Notes: a model not told the origin generated them from the sequence alone. A stretch of 64,000 nucleotides of DNA from Chromobacterium sp. IIBBL 290-4 (GCF_024207115.1 NZ_CP100128.1:2170001-2234000), one strand, 5' to 3'; shown: positions 1-9,521, counted from the first letter of the stretch. Numbers and translations: made by a program.

Positions 1-254
1 AACGTACCAATGCCGACGGTCGTGCGTTCGATGAGGGCGAACAACGGCAGATTCTGGAATACGCGGTCGAGCGCTACTACGAAACAGGCGCTTTATTCGG
101 CTCCGTGAGCGACGGTCGGCGTGTGGTCGATCATGCCTTAGACGTGGGGGTGAACGAAATCGCTTGCCTGATGGATTTCGGTGTCGATTACGCCACCGTT
201 TTGCAGTCACTTCCTTATCTGAAAAAACTTGTTTACTTCTATAAGCCGGAATAA
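1..254 (+). CDS. mupA: MupA-like luciferase-family monooxygenase, C-terminal fragment
   Basis: The window opens inside a reading frame (codons from position 3) that gives about 83 residues and ends at TAA 252-254. The tail reads ACLMDFGVD, then VLQSLPYLKKL. This is the typical C-terminus of the flavin-dependent luciferase-like monooxygenases found in PKS/NRPS clusters. In the mupirocin pathway MupA uses reduced FMN to hydroxylate the nascent chain (the C6 hydroxyl) while it sits on the synthase. The gene lies five bases upstream of the mmpA start, as expected for mupA. The catalytic part is outside the window, so the family call rests on the C-terminal signature and gene order. The start is not visible. 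Confidence 0.75.
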   Translation, partial: RTNADGRAFDEGEQRQILEYAVERYYETGALFGSVSDGRRVVDHALDVGVNEIACLMDFGVDYATVLQSLPYLKKLVYFYKPE

Positions 255-259
255 ATGTC

Positions 260-3200
260 GTGGATACAGATCGCAAGAGAACACGCATAGACGCTAAACT
301 GAAGGCCCTCGCCACTGCACAGGTGCCGCGCAAGGCGGAATCCGCGACGCCAGAGCCCATCGCCATTGTCGGCATCGCCGGATTTTTCCCGCAGTGTGCC
401 TCCGTCGCCGAATTCTGGAACGCGATCGATCAGGATCGTTCGTTGTTGGAAGAAGTTCCCATCGACCGTTTCGATGTCGACGAGGTGTTCTGCCCGGGCG
501 AGATCCGGGAAGGGAAGACACGTAGCAAGTGGGGCGGCTTTATTCCCAATATCCGGCAATTCGATGCGAGTTATTTCGGTATTCTGCCAGACGAAGCCGA
601 ACGGATGGATCCGCGCCAGCGTCTTCTGCTGATGGCAGTTCGCCAGGCTCTGGTGGACGCAGGCTATCGTCCAGACGCCTTGCGAGGAACGAAAACCGGC
701 GTGTTCGTTGGGGCGGAGCACAATGAATACGCGCAGTGCATGGCAGATGCGGACGTGGATGTCGGTACTGGATTACACCAGTCCGATAGCATGCTGGCCA
801 ACGGACTGTCTTATTTCTTCGATTTGCGTGGACCGAGCGAATCGGTCAATGCGATGTGCGCTGGCGGCGCCGTCGCCTTGCATCGCGCTGTGGTCGCTAT
901 GCGTGCGGGGGAAATTGACCAGGCCGTTGTAGGCGCAGCCAACCTAATCTTGAAGCCAGACATTGCGATTAAGCTGTCGCAAAGCGGGCAGATGAGTCCG
1001 ATTGGCACCGTCAAATCCTTCGGTGCTGATGCCGACGGCTTTTTGTGCGGCGAAGGCGTGTGCGCCATGTTGCTCAAGCCCTTGGGCCGGGCCCAAGCGG
1101 ACGGTGACGCTATTCATGCATTGATTCGCCATACCGCCGTTAATTACAACGGCCAAGGTAGCTCCTCGATCGCGGCACCCAGTGTCGCGGTCCATTCTCA
1201 GCTTATCCAAACCTGTTACCGTCAGGCTGGCGTGGATCCACGCGACGTCCGCTATATCGAGGCGCAGGGGATGGGAAATCCAGCCTCGGATATCGCCGAG
1301 TGGGATGCGTTCAATCATGCGTTGAAGACCTTGGCGGACGAAAAGGGGGCGAAGCTCCCCGAGGGCAATTGTTATGTAAGCACGCTCAAGCCCTTGTCCG
1401 GGCACTTGCATGCTGCATCCGCGCTAGCAGCCATCTGCAAAGTCGTTCGCAGCTTTCGTACCGGCATGATTCAAGGTGTGCTCGGTTTCGACACCATCAA
1501 TCCGCACCTTACGCTCGGTGGGATGCCCTGCCGCATCGCCGAGCAGAGTGATGCCTGGCCGAGTGGACGGGAACGTATCGCGGGCGTTCACTCCTTCGGG
1601 GCGGGTGGCAATAATGCGCACATCCTGATCGAGGCGTACCACGAGCCGGCCGAAGAGCAATCCGAGCAAACAGGGGACATGATTCTGCCGGTTTCGGCGC
1701 CCACGCCACAGCTGCTGGAACAAGCGGTTTTCGCGCTACGCGCCAAAGTGGCCGCCCATGCCGAGTACCCTCTTTGGCGTATCGCACTGACGCTTAGTCA
1801 TGGGCGCGAAACGTTTGCCTCCCGCGTCGTGTTTGTTGCCGCGAGCCGTGAAGAGTGGCTGAGCCAGAGTGAGGCTTTCCTCAAGGGAGAAGCATGCAGC
1901 GGTGTGTGGCTCCAAGACGCCACTACGGAAAACAATGATGTGCGGCTGTCCGAACAAGGTATGGCGTTGCGCTGGCTTGTCGGTGAGGAGGTGGCCTGGC
2001 CGGCTCCAGAACAGCATGGTCCCTGGCGAGTGCACTTACCGGCTGCGCCGCTCGATACTCAGCCGTACTGGTTTTCGTCGTGCTCGTCACGCACGCGCGA
2101 TGATGCGTCAATCTCGGTCTCCGACCTGGGGGCACGCACATGGGCCGAACAGGTGGTACGTACCGCGCTCGGCGCTTTGTTGCGCCGTCCGGGGCAGGAG
2201 CTCGATCTGAATGCCGAATTGAGCGAAATGGGGTTCGATTCGCTGATGGTGCGCCACCTTTGCCGCCGCATGCGCGACGATCACGGCGTGGAAATCGAGC
2301 CAGCATTGCTGTTCGAGCTGACGCGTCCGGTGAGGCTGGTCGAATGGCTGGCAAACCGCGGCCATCCGTCCCGCGCGTCGTCGCCTAAGCGAGCACCGCG
2401 CCCGATGCGTCCATGCCTGATCAAAGGGGGGCGAGAGCCGATCGCCATTATAGGGTTGGCCGGCGTCTATCCGAAGGCTGCGAATGTCGATAAGCTTTGG
2501 CGCAATCTAGTGGCCGGCCTTGATTGCATCGACGAGCTGCCCACGGAGCGCTGGGCGACGTCCCATTTCTTTGAGCCGGATCCAGCCCGGGCTGTGGAGC
2601 GTGGACTCAGTTACGGCAAGTGGGGTGGTTTCCTTGAAGACTTGCACGCCTTCGATCCGTTGTTTTTCTATCTTTCCCATGCCGAAGCGCAGTACATGCA
2701 TCCCAAAGAGCGATTATTCATGCAGTGTGCCTGGCATGCCTTGGAAGACGCGGGCTATCCCCCGGGCGCCCTTGCCACCGAGAAGGTCGGCGTTTTTGTC
2801 GGCGTTTCGAAAGCAGGGTATGACAATTACCGCGATTCTTTCTTCTCGGTCGCCAACCGGGTGTCCTACCGCTTCAACTTCACCGGCCCGAGCATGCCGG
2901 TCGATACAGCTTGCTCTTCCTCGCTTTCCGCTATCCATGAAGCCTGCTTGCACCTGCAGTCAGGGGAGTGCGATTTGGCTCTGGCTGGAGGTGTCAACGC
3001 CTATACGCACCCATCCACGTTCGCCGAATTTTCACGCTTAGGTGTTATGTCGCCGGATGGCAAGTCACGCGCCTTTGGTGACGGCGCAAATGGCTTCGTG
3101 CCGGGTGAGGGAGTGGGCGCGGTGTTGCTTAAGCCGCTCGAGCGAGCCTTGGAGGATGGCGACCATATCCATGGGGTGATTCTCGGTAGCGCGATCAACC

Positions 3201-6200
3201 ACGGCGGCAAAACCAACGGCTATACCGTACCCAATCCGGAAGCGCACAGGCTCCTGATTCGTCAAGCGCTGACGCGCTCCGGTATAAGCGCGAGCGCCAT
3301 CGGTTATGTTGAGGCCCACGGTACAGGTACCGCGTTGGGCGACCCGATCGAATTGCGTGGACTGACCGAAGCCTTTCTGGAGGACGGCGTCGAAGTGGGA
3401 GCTTGCCGCTTGGGCTCGGTCAAGACCAATATCGGCCATTTGGAAGCGGCGGCAGGGATCGCCGGTTTGACGAAAATCCTGTTACAGATGCGCCATCGGC
3501 AGTTCGTGCCGTCGTTGCACTCGAGTACCCTGAACCCGGACATCGTCTGGCATGCCTCGCCTTTCCGCGTGCAACAGCGGGTGGAGGCGTGGGATGCGTT
3601 ACCCGCCGATCACTCGCACTCGCCGCGGATCGCTGGACTGTCATCGTTTGGCGCAGGTGGCAGCAATGCCCATCTCATCGTGCAAGAAGCGCCCGACGAC
3701 ACCCGGCCGAAGTCGCCGGACCAAGGCCGGCGACTATTCGTCCTGTCGGCGCGCAATGAAGCGGCGTTGCGCCGCTATGTTGACTCCTTGCTCAACTTCA
3801 TCGAAAGCGGCGTACCGGTTTCGCTAACCGATCTCACTTACACGCTGCAAATCGGTCGCGAAGCTATGCAGTGGCGGCTGGCGTGCGTAGCCGAATCGCT
3901 CGAGGCGCTTGCTTCGGACTTGCGCGGCTTCATATCGGGTGCGCCTGGACATGGAGTTCAGGTGGGCAAAATCAAACGGGTCGAACAGCGGCTCGGTGCC
4001 TTTAGCGTCGACGAAGACGCTCATCGATTGGCGCGTCAATGGTTCGATCAAGGCAAGCTCCACTATCTCGCTAAGTTGTGGCTCGACGGCGAGGAGTTGG
4101 ATTGGCGTGCCCTATACCAGGGCGGTGACGCGCGCCGTATCAGCTTGCCGGGCTATCCTTTCGACAAGGAAGTGATCCCGCCCGCGCCGATGGTATCGCC
4201 CATTGGTGTCGGAGAGGTGCGGGACCTGACCCTGACGAGCACAGGCACTTTGACCGATGGCGGAGGCCTTGGAACCTTGCTGGTGAAGCCGCGCTGGCAG
4301 CCCGCCGCACTGCGCCGAGGCGGTTGGCGTGGTCCGGTGCGCGTTGTGTGCTGTGAATTGCGAGGGGCGGATGAGGTGCCCGGTTGGCTCAAGCTGCCGG
4401 GTGAGGAGCGAGGTATTGCTGAACGTTTTAAAGCGCACTCTATAAGCATAAGCGAAACCTTGCGGCATATCATCAAGGATGGCGCGCGCACCAGCACCCT
4501 GGTGCAGCTGTTGATTCCTTCACGACACCGCTGGCTTTGCGGTCTGTCCGGCTTGCTTAAGACCGCGAGCCTGGAGAGTAGCCGCATCCAGGCGCAATTG
4601 ATCGAAGTTCCAGAGGGCATGGCGGGTGCTGAGTTGGCCGACGTCGCCACGCGCGCGGCCCAACTCGACGAGACTTGGTTGCGTCACGATGGCAGCGGCT
4701 TCAGCGCTCTGCGCTGGGACGATATCCGCTTGCTCGGCACGTCGAACCTGCCGCCGTGGAAGGACGATGGCGTGTACTTGCTGACTGGAGGCTTGGGCGG
4801 TCTGGCCCGGTTGTTCGCTGAGGACATCGCTCAACATGCTCGTCGGGTCACGCTAGTGTTGGTGGGACGTTCGCCTCTGAGTGAACGGCACGCCCAATGG
4901 CTGAAAGTGCTGAATGCATCCGGTGTTTGTGCGATATATCAGCAAGCCGATATTGCCAATGCCGCCGAAGCCGAGTGCTTGGTTGCGGATATCGAATCAC
5001 TGAAGGGGGCGTTGACCGGTGTGCTGCATTGTGCGGGTGTGCAGCGCGATGCCTTCATTATCAATTCACGGCCAGAGGACTGGCATTCCGTCATGGCACC
5101 GAAGACGGAGGGAATAGTCAATCTAGACCGCGCCACACGCCATTGCCGGCTCGACTGTTTTATCGTGTTCTCTTCCGCCTCGGCCGCGGTCGGGCATCCT
5201 GGCCAGGCTGGCTATGCCGCGGCCAACGGATTCATGGACGGATTCGTCGAAGAGCGGCAAGCCCTGGTAGCGGCGGGAGAACGCCATGGGAGGACCGTGG
5301 CGATCGATTGGGGACTGTGGCGTGACGGAGGCATGCAGGTAAGTGCAGAAGTTGAACGGATGTTGCAGGATGGATCGGGCATGATTCCGCTTAGCCGGGA
5401 GTCGGGCCTCTGCGCCTGCTATGACGCGTTGGCCTCCGGAGATTGCCGAGTCCTGGTGATCGAGGGCGACGTCGCACGATTGCGGCGCACGCTGTCCGGA
5501 ACGGCTACGGGCAAACTGGCATCTCCGGCGCGAGGAGAGATGCGACAGGTCCTGTGGTCTGCCCTTTCCGAGGTACTGGGTATCTCGCCAGACAACATCG
5601 ATGAGCAGGCAGACTTCGAATCGGTCGGGCTTGATCAGCCGGCATTCAATCGGATGCTGAGCGAGCTTGGCCTGCATTATGCGCTCGAGCTCTCGCCACT
5701 TCTTTATCGCGAATGCCGCACCATTGCGGAACTCGAACACCACATGGCCGCTCGCCTGGGGTATATGGATGGCACTACGGCGCCGGGTGTGGAAAAGGGC
5801 AATGCGAGCGAGCGAGCCGCCGAGTATCTGAAAAACCTGCTCTCGAGCGTGATTCAACTTCCGGAACATCGGATCGACGCAGATGAGCCGTTCGAACGCT
5901 ACGGCATCGACTCGTTGATGGTGATGAAAATGACCGCCAAGTTGGAGGAGACTTTCGGGTGTTTGCCTAAAACCTTGTTCTACGAATACCAAAACATCCG
6001 CGAGCTAAGCCACTATTTCGCCGAAAAACATGGAAATATCCTGGCTGAGCAGACCCGCGTGCCGGAGTGCGCCTTGCCGTCAGCCAGCGTAGCATCTGCT
6101 GAGCCGACGCGGCAGGGCGCGGCTTTGCCCGACGAGGCCGGGGGGGGGATATCGCGATCATCGGCTTGGCCGGACGCTATCCCGGTGCTGAAAACCTTGG

Positions 6201-6220
6201 TGACTTCTGGCGGGTGCTGA
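260..6220 (+). CDS. mmpA: MmpA trans-AT polyketide synthase, first part (KS0-ACP; KS-KR-ACP-ACP)
   Basis: 1986-residue frame with a GTG start at 260 (GGA at 248-250 as a weak Shine-Dalgarno). Domains: KS0 (about 32-455) with Cys200, but the first catalytic His is Gln336 (AQGMGN instead of AHGTGT), so it should transfer rather than condense. ACP with GFDS at Ser661. Full KS (about 726-1148) with Cys885, AHGTGT and NIGH. KR (about 1503-1690) with GGLGGL, Ser and Tyr. A degenerate ACP with GLDQ (Gln1793). An active ACP, GIDS, Ser1885. There is no AT; malonyl units would come from MmpC. The last about 27 residues are out-of-frame read-through after the G9 run at 6140-6148. The real protein continues with the KS-ACPx4 part downstream. 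Expected role: late extensions of the monic acid chain after MmpD. Confidence 0.9.
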   Translation: MDTDRKRTRIDAKLKALATAQVPRKAESATPEPIAIVGIAGFFPQCASVAEFWNAIDQDRSLLEEVPIDRFDVDEVFCPGEIREGKTRSKWGGFIPNIRQFDASYFGILPDEAERMDPRQRLLLMAVRQALVDAGYRPDALRGTKTGVFVGAEHNEYAQCMADADVDVGTGLHQSDSMLANGLSYFFDLRGPSESVNAMCAGGAVALHRAVVAMRAGEIDQAVVGAANLILKPDIAIKLSQSGQMSPIGTVKSFGADADGFLCGEGVCAMLLKPLGRAQADGDAIHALIRHTAVNYNGQGSSSIAAPSVAVHSQLIQTCYRQAGVDPRDVRYIEAQGMGNPASDIAEWDAFNHALKTLADEKGAKLPEGNCYVSTLKPLSGHLHAASALAAICKVVRSFRTGMIQGVLGFDTINPHLTLGGMPCRIAEQSDAWPSGRERIAGVHSFGAGGNNAHILIEAYHEPAEEQSEQTGDMILPVSAPTPQLLEQAVFALRAKVAAHAEYPLWRIALTLSHGRETFASRVVFVAASREEWLSQSEAFLKGEACSGVWLQDATTENNDVRLSEQGMALRWLVGEEVAWPAPEQHGPWRVHLPAAPLDTQPYWFSSCSSRTRDDASISVSDLGARTWAEQVVRTALGALLRRPGQELDLNAELSEMGFDSLMVRHLCRRMRDDHGVEIEPALLFELTRPVRLVEWLANRGHPSRASSPKRAPRPMRPCLIKGGREPIAIIGLAGVYPKAANVDKLWRNLVAGLDCIDELPTERWATSHFFEPDPARAVERGLSYGKWGGFLEDLHAFDPLFFYLSHAEAQYMHPKERLFMQCAWHALEDAGYPPGALATEKVGVFVGVSKAGYDNYRDSFFSVANRVSYRFNFTGPSMPVDTACSSSLSAIHEACLHLQSGECDLALAGGVNAYTHPSTFAEFSRLGVMSPDGKSRAFGDGANGFVPGEGVGAVLLKPLERALEDGDHIHGVILGSAINHGGKTNGYTVPNPEAHRLLIRQALTRSGISASAIGYVEAHGTGTALGDPIELRGLTEAFLEDGVEVGACRLGSVKTNIGHLEAAAGIAGLTKILLQMRHRQFVPSLHSSTLNPDIVWHASPFRVQQRVEAWDALPADHSHSPRIAGLSSFGAGGSNAHLIVQEAPDDTRPKSPDQGRRLFVLSARNEAALRRYVDSLLNFIESGVPVSLTDLTYTLQIGREAMQWRLACVAESLEALASDLRGFISGAPGHGVQVGKIKRVEQRLGAFSVDEDAHRLARQWFDQGKLHYLAKLWLDGEELDWRALYQGGDARRISLPGYPFDKEVIPPAPMVSPIGVGEVRDLTLTSTGTLTDGGGLGTLLVKPRWQPAALRRGGWRGPVRVVCCELRGADEVPGWLKLPGEERGIAERFKAHSISISETLRHIIKDGARTSTLVQLLIPSRHRWLCGLSGLLKTASLESSRIQAQLIEVPEGMAGAELADVATRAAQLDETWLRHDGSGFSALRWDDIRLLGTSNLPPWKDDGVYLLTGGLGGLARLFAEDIAQHARRVTLVLVGRSPLSERHAQWLKVLNASGVCAIYQQADIANAAEAECLVADIESLKGALTGVLHCAGVQRDAFIINSRPEDWHSVMAPKTEGIVNLDRATRHCRLDCFIVFSSASAAVGHPGQAGYAAANGFMDGFVEERQALVAAGERHGRTVAIDWGLWRDGGMQVSAEVERMLQDGSGMIPLSRESGLCACYDALASGDCRVLVIEGDVARLRRTLSGTATGKLASPARGEMRQVLWSALSEVLGISPDNIDEQADFESVGLDQPAFNRMLSELGLHYALELSPLLYRECRTIAELEHHMAARLGYMDGTTAPGVEKGNASERAAEYLKNLLSSVIQLPEHRIDADEPFERYGIDSLMVMKMTAKLEETFGCLPKTLFYEYQNIRELSHYFAEKHGNILAEQTRVPECALPSASVASAEPTRQGAALPDEAGGGISRSSAWPDAIPVLKTLVTSGGC
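6140..6148 (+). other. mmpA: G9 homopolymer that breaks the mmpA frame
   Basis: Nine consecutive G. Upstream the mmpA frame reads DEAGGG and then leaves frame at ISRSS, ending at 6220. In the next frame the bases right after the run read GDIAIIGLAGRYPG, the standard beginning of a KS domain. One extra G (G10) or two fewer (G7) joins the two frames exactly. The KS start is encoded upstream of any usable start codon of the second frame, so this is one gene, interrupted by a sequencing or assembly indel or by a real, possibly phase-variable, frameshift. Confidence 0.85.
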
Positions 6221-9200
6221 ACGAAGGGTGCGATTGCATCACTGAGATTCCCGCCGAGCGTTGGGATCACGCTCACTATTTCGATCCAGACCGCAACGCT
6301 GCAGGCAAGACCTATACGAAGTGGGGGGGCTTTATCGAGGGCGTTGACTGCTTCGATGCCGCCTTCTTCAATATCTCGCCGCGCGAGGCCGCCATTATGG
6401 AACCGCAAGAGCGACTCTTCCTGCAAACGGCTTATGAGGCGATCGAAGACGCGGGCTATACGAGGCAAAGTTTGGCGAGCAACGCGACTATCCATGGTGT
6501 CGCCGGCAGCGTCGGTGTTTTCGTCGGGGTAACTTATGAGGAGTACCAACTGTATGCGGCGGAAGCCACGGCACGGGGGGAGCCGATGGTACTGTCGATG
6601 AGCCCGTCCTCCATCGCCAACCGGGTATCCTACTTCTGCAATTTTCACGGGCCAAGCATGGCAGTTGACGCAATGTGCGCTTCGTCGTTGACTACCGTGC
6701 ATCTGGCCTGCCAGAGCCTAAAAAACGGTGAATGCCGGGTCGCGTTGGCGGGAGGAGTCAACGTCTCCATCCACCCGGCCAAGTATCTGATGCTCGGCAA
6801 GGGCAAATTCGCATCCAGCAAAGGACGCTGCGAAAGCTTCGGCGCGGGCGGCGACGGCTATGTCCCGAGTGAGGGCGTGGGTGCGGTGCTACTCAAGCCG
6901 CTTGGCGCAGCGCTGGCCGACAAAGATCGGATTTACGGCGTGATCCGAGGCAGCGCGATCAATCACGGTGGCAAGACCAACGGCTATGCCGTGCCCAATC
7001 CGAACGCGCAGGCCGACGTGGTAGCGCGTGCCATAGCCAATGCCGCCGTCGACGCCCGGCAGATCAGTTATGTTGAAGCGCACGGAACCGGCACTGTGCT
7101 GGGTGATCCGATTGAGATCGCAGGCATCAGCAAGGCCTATCGCGCGCATACGCAAGACAGTGGCTTCTGCGCCATCGGTTCGGTGAAGTCGAACATCGGG
7201 CACTGCGAGAGTGCGGCGGGTATCGCAGGCCTGACCAAGGTGCTATTGCAGATGAAGTACCGCAAGTTGGTACCGTCGCTGCATGCTCACACCTTGAATG
7301 CCAACATCAATTTCGACTCGACGCCTTTTAAGGTGCAGCAGACATTGACAGAGTGGGCTCCGCGCTCGACCTCGGGCGAGTCCTTGCCGCTCATCGCGGG
7401 CGTCTCTTCATTCGGCGCCGGAGGCACGAACGCACACTTGATAGTTGCCGAGTGGCCGCAGACCCGCGCCGTGTCCATCGACTCGCCGCGCGAACCCGTC
7501 GCCATTGTGCTGTCTGCCAAGAATGCCGAAGCTCTTCGAGTCCAGGCTGAACGCATGGCTGCCTGGATTCGTGCTCATGAAGCGGAGGGTTTCGATGTGC
7601 GCGCAATGGCGTATACCTTGCAAGTTGGACGCGAAGCGATGGATCACCGGCTGGCATTTCTGGCGGAAAATGTTGCACAGGTAATGGCATCGATCGATGC
7701 CTTCCTGCATGGTGGCGCGGCAACAACAGGACTCCGGTTTGGCCAAGCGCGGGAAGGCCAGCCGACGCCAACGGCTGCCGCTCGCTCATCACTTGAACAA
7801 TCGGCATGGAGCCGTGATCTGCCGACGCTACTGCGTCATTGGGTGGACGGGGGCGAAGTACCCTGGTCTTTGCTGTATGACGGCGAGCCGCCGGCGCGTC
7901 TCAGCTTACCGACCTATCCGTTCTCTCGCCAGCGCTACTGGCTGCCCAAACGCACAGTCTCGGCAGGACTGGGCGTGACCTTGTGCCAAGATGGCACGGC
8001 TACTGCGCCCGGCAAGATCAAGTTGCGTCCGCTGCATACCTTGGCGGACACCCCGGCTGCGCCTAGTCGTCAGGCCGCCGCAAGCTCGGTGCCGACGGGC
8101 GGGATGGCATCCAAGGATGAGGCTGTGGCTCCTATGCCGCAGTTGGATGTGGAATCGATGCTCACAGCGTGGTTGGCCGACGTGCTGTATATGAGCGCCG
8201 GCGATATATCGCAGGACAAGCCCTTCATCGACTTGGGCCTGGATTCGGTGGTGGGCGCGGAATGGATACGTTCGGTCAACAAGCATCTAGGGTTGGCCCT
8301 CCCCTCCAGCGTGGCCTATGAGCATTCAACTATCAAGCGTTTGGCGAGACATGTGCAAAGTCTGATGGCTGGTCAAGCTCCCTCTGCAGCCGTGGCCAAG
8401 ACGGCGCCTGCCGTCATGTCCGCAGTCCATCCACGAGAAAGTGACCGGAGCGGAACGCTCAGTCGACTGGAGCAAATGTTGAGCGCGTCCCTGGCCGACG
8501 TTCTGTATATGAGTGCAGGCGATATTCCGCAGGACAAGCCGTTTATCGACTTGGGTCTGGATTCGGTAGTGGGCGCGGAATGGATGCGAACGGTTAACAA
8601 GAACTTGGGTTTGGCACTGCCCGCCAGTGTGGTTTACGAACAAGCCACGATCCGGCAGCTGGCACGCTATCTGCACGGCCAAGGTGCAGGCAACGTGCCT
8701 GTCGGCGCATCCGCGGCTGATGCGGTTCCGGTCGCCGCGCCTGCAGCATTGGTCGACGAAAGCACGCGGAGCGAAACGCTCAGTCGACTGGAACGGATGT
8801 TGAGTGCCTCCTTGGCCGACGTTCTGTATATGAGTGCAGGCGATATTCCGCAGGACAAGTCGTTTATCGACTTGGGTCTGGATTCGGTAGTGGGCGCGGA
8901 ATGGATGCGAACGGTTAACAAGAGCTTGGGTTTGGCACTGCCCGCCAGTGTGGTTTACGAACAAGCCACGATCCGGCAGCTGGCACGCTATCTGCACGGC
9001 CAAGGTGCAGGCAACGTGCCTGTCGGCGCATCCGCGGCTGATGCGGTTCCGGTCGCCGCGCCTGCAGCATTGGTCGACGAAAGCACGCGGAGCGAAACGC
9101 TCAGTCGACTGGAGCAAATGTTGAGCGCATCCCTGGCCGACGTTCTGTATATGAGTGCAGGCGATATTCCGCAGGACAAGCCGTTTATCGACTTGGGTCT

Positions 9201-9501
9201 GGATTCGGTGGTGGGCGCGGAATGGATGCGAACGGTTAACAAGAGCTTGGGTTTGGCACTGCCTGTCAGTGTGGTTTACGAATACGTCACGATCCGTCGG
9301 CTGGCTCGCCATCTATATGATCAAGGCGCAGGAGGCGAGCCAGAACCGTTTGTCGCCGTTCAGGCATGGCGCTTGTCGTCCGCACCGGAGAACCAGGGCG
9401 AGTCGGAACTGGATGCCATACTCGCGCAGGTGCGGAGCGGCGAACTCGAGATCGGCGTGGCCCAGAAACTCATTGACGACGTATTGCAAAAAATCGGCTA
9501 A
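6142..9501 (+). CDS. mmpA: MmpA polyketide synthase, second part (KS-ACP-ACP-ACP-ACP)
   Basis: Continuation of mmpA in the shifted frame; the KS begins with IAIIGLAGRYPG at about 6150, before the first possible start (TTG 6166). The KS has its Cys codon at 6676 (DAMCASS), AHGTGT and NIGH, so it should condense. Four ACPs follow with GLDS serines at codons 8245, 8563, 8884 and 9205. Each has Trp six residues after the Ser (DSVVGAEW), the flag described for ACPs that recruit the HMG-synthase beta-branching enzymes. This module should add C1-C2 and present the C3 ketone to MacpC, MupG, MupH, MupJ and MupK. I recall two such ACPs (A3a, A3b) in P. fluorescens MmpA; this cluster has four. The last about 60 residues after ACP4 look like a docking tail. 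Stop TAA 9499-9501. Confidence 0.9.
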   Translation, partial: GGDIAIIGLAGRYPGAENLGDFWRVLNEGCDCITEIPAERWDHAHYFDPDRNAAGKTYTKWGGFIEGVDCFDAAFFNISPREAAIMEPQERLFLQTAYEAIEDAGYTRQSLASNATIHGVAGSVGVFVGVTYEEYQLYAAEATARGEPMVLSMSPSSIANRVSYFCNFHGPSMAVDAMCASSLTTVHLACQSLKNGECRVALAGGVNVSIHPAKYLMLGKGKFASSKGRCESFGAGGDGYVPSEGVGAVLLKPLGAALADKDRIYGVIRGSAINHGGKTNGYAVPNPNAQADVVARAIANAAVDARQISYVEAHGTGTVLGDPIEIAGISKAYRAHTQDSGFCAIGSVKSNIGHCESAAGIAGLTKVLLQMKYRKLVPSLHAHTLNANINFDSTPFKVQQTLTEWAPRSTSGESLPLIAGVSSFGAGGTNAHLIVAEWPQTRAVSIDSPREPVAIVLSAKNAEALRVQAERMAAWIRAHEAEGFDVRAMAYTLQVGREAMDHRLAFLAENVAQVMASIDAFLHGGAATTGLRFGQAREGQPTPTAAARSSLEQSAWSRDLPTLLRHWVDGGEVPWSLLYDGEPPARLSLPTYPFSRQRYWLPKRTVSAGLGVTLCQDGTATAPGKIKLRPLHTLADTPAAPSRQAAASSVPTGGMASKDEAVAPMPQLDVESMLTAWLADVLYMSAGDISQDKPFIDLGLDSVVGAEWIRSVNKHLGLALPSSVAYEHSTIKRLARHVQSLMAGQAPSAAVAKTAPAVMSAVHPRESDRSGTLSRLEQMLSASLADVLYMSAGDIPQDKPFIDLGLDSVVGAEWMRTVNKNLGLALPASVVYEQATIRQLARYLHGQGAGNVPVGASAADAVPVAAPAALVDESTRSETLSRLERMLSASLADVLYMSAGDIPQDKSFIDLGLDSVVGAEWMRTVNKSLGLALPASVVYEQATIRQLARYLHGQGAGNVPVGASAADAVPVAAPAALVDESTRSETLSRLEQMLSASLADVLYMSAGDIPQDKPFIDLGLDSVVGAEWMRTVNKSLGLALPVSVVYEYVTIRRLARHLYDQGAGGEPEPFVAVQAWRLSSAPENQGESELDAILAQVRSGELEIGVAQKLIDDVLQKIG
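8461..9290 (+). repeat. 321-bp tandem repeats encoding beta-branching ACPs
   Basis: Unit 1 is 8461-8781 and unit 2 is 8782-9102, each exactly 321 bp. I count about eight differences, all in the first half of the unit. Unit 3 starts at 9103 and stays near-identical for about 160 bp, then diverges around 9265. Each unit encodes one ACP plus an Ala/Val-rich linker, and the linkers of units 1 and 2 are identical. The ACP before them (about 8150-8370) is more diverged. The pattern indicates recent unequal crossing-over within mmpA. Confidence 0.9.
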
Positions 9502-9521
9502 TCCACCATAGGACTGAAGCG

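Noticed and set aside
6140..6148. Programmed ribosomal frameshift
   Set aside because: A G run alone lacks the usual slippery A/T heptamer and no clear downstream pseudoknot was seen. A data error or slippage is simpler, though not excluded.
8461..9102. CRISPR-like or satellite repeat
   Set aside because: Units are 321 bp, directly adjacent, in frame and encode complete ACP domains.
8326..9312. 328-codon minus-strand open frame with internal repeats
   Set aside because: It is the shadow of the tandem ACP repeats; repeated codons on the plus strand make repeated antisense residues. No start signal or known fold.
6166..9501. Reading the KS-ACPx4 part as a separate protein starting at 6166
   Set aside because: The KS fold begins upstream of 6166 in the same frame, directly after the G9 run, and no ribosome site or start codon is suitably placed. 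It is part of mmpA.
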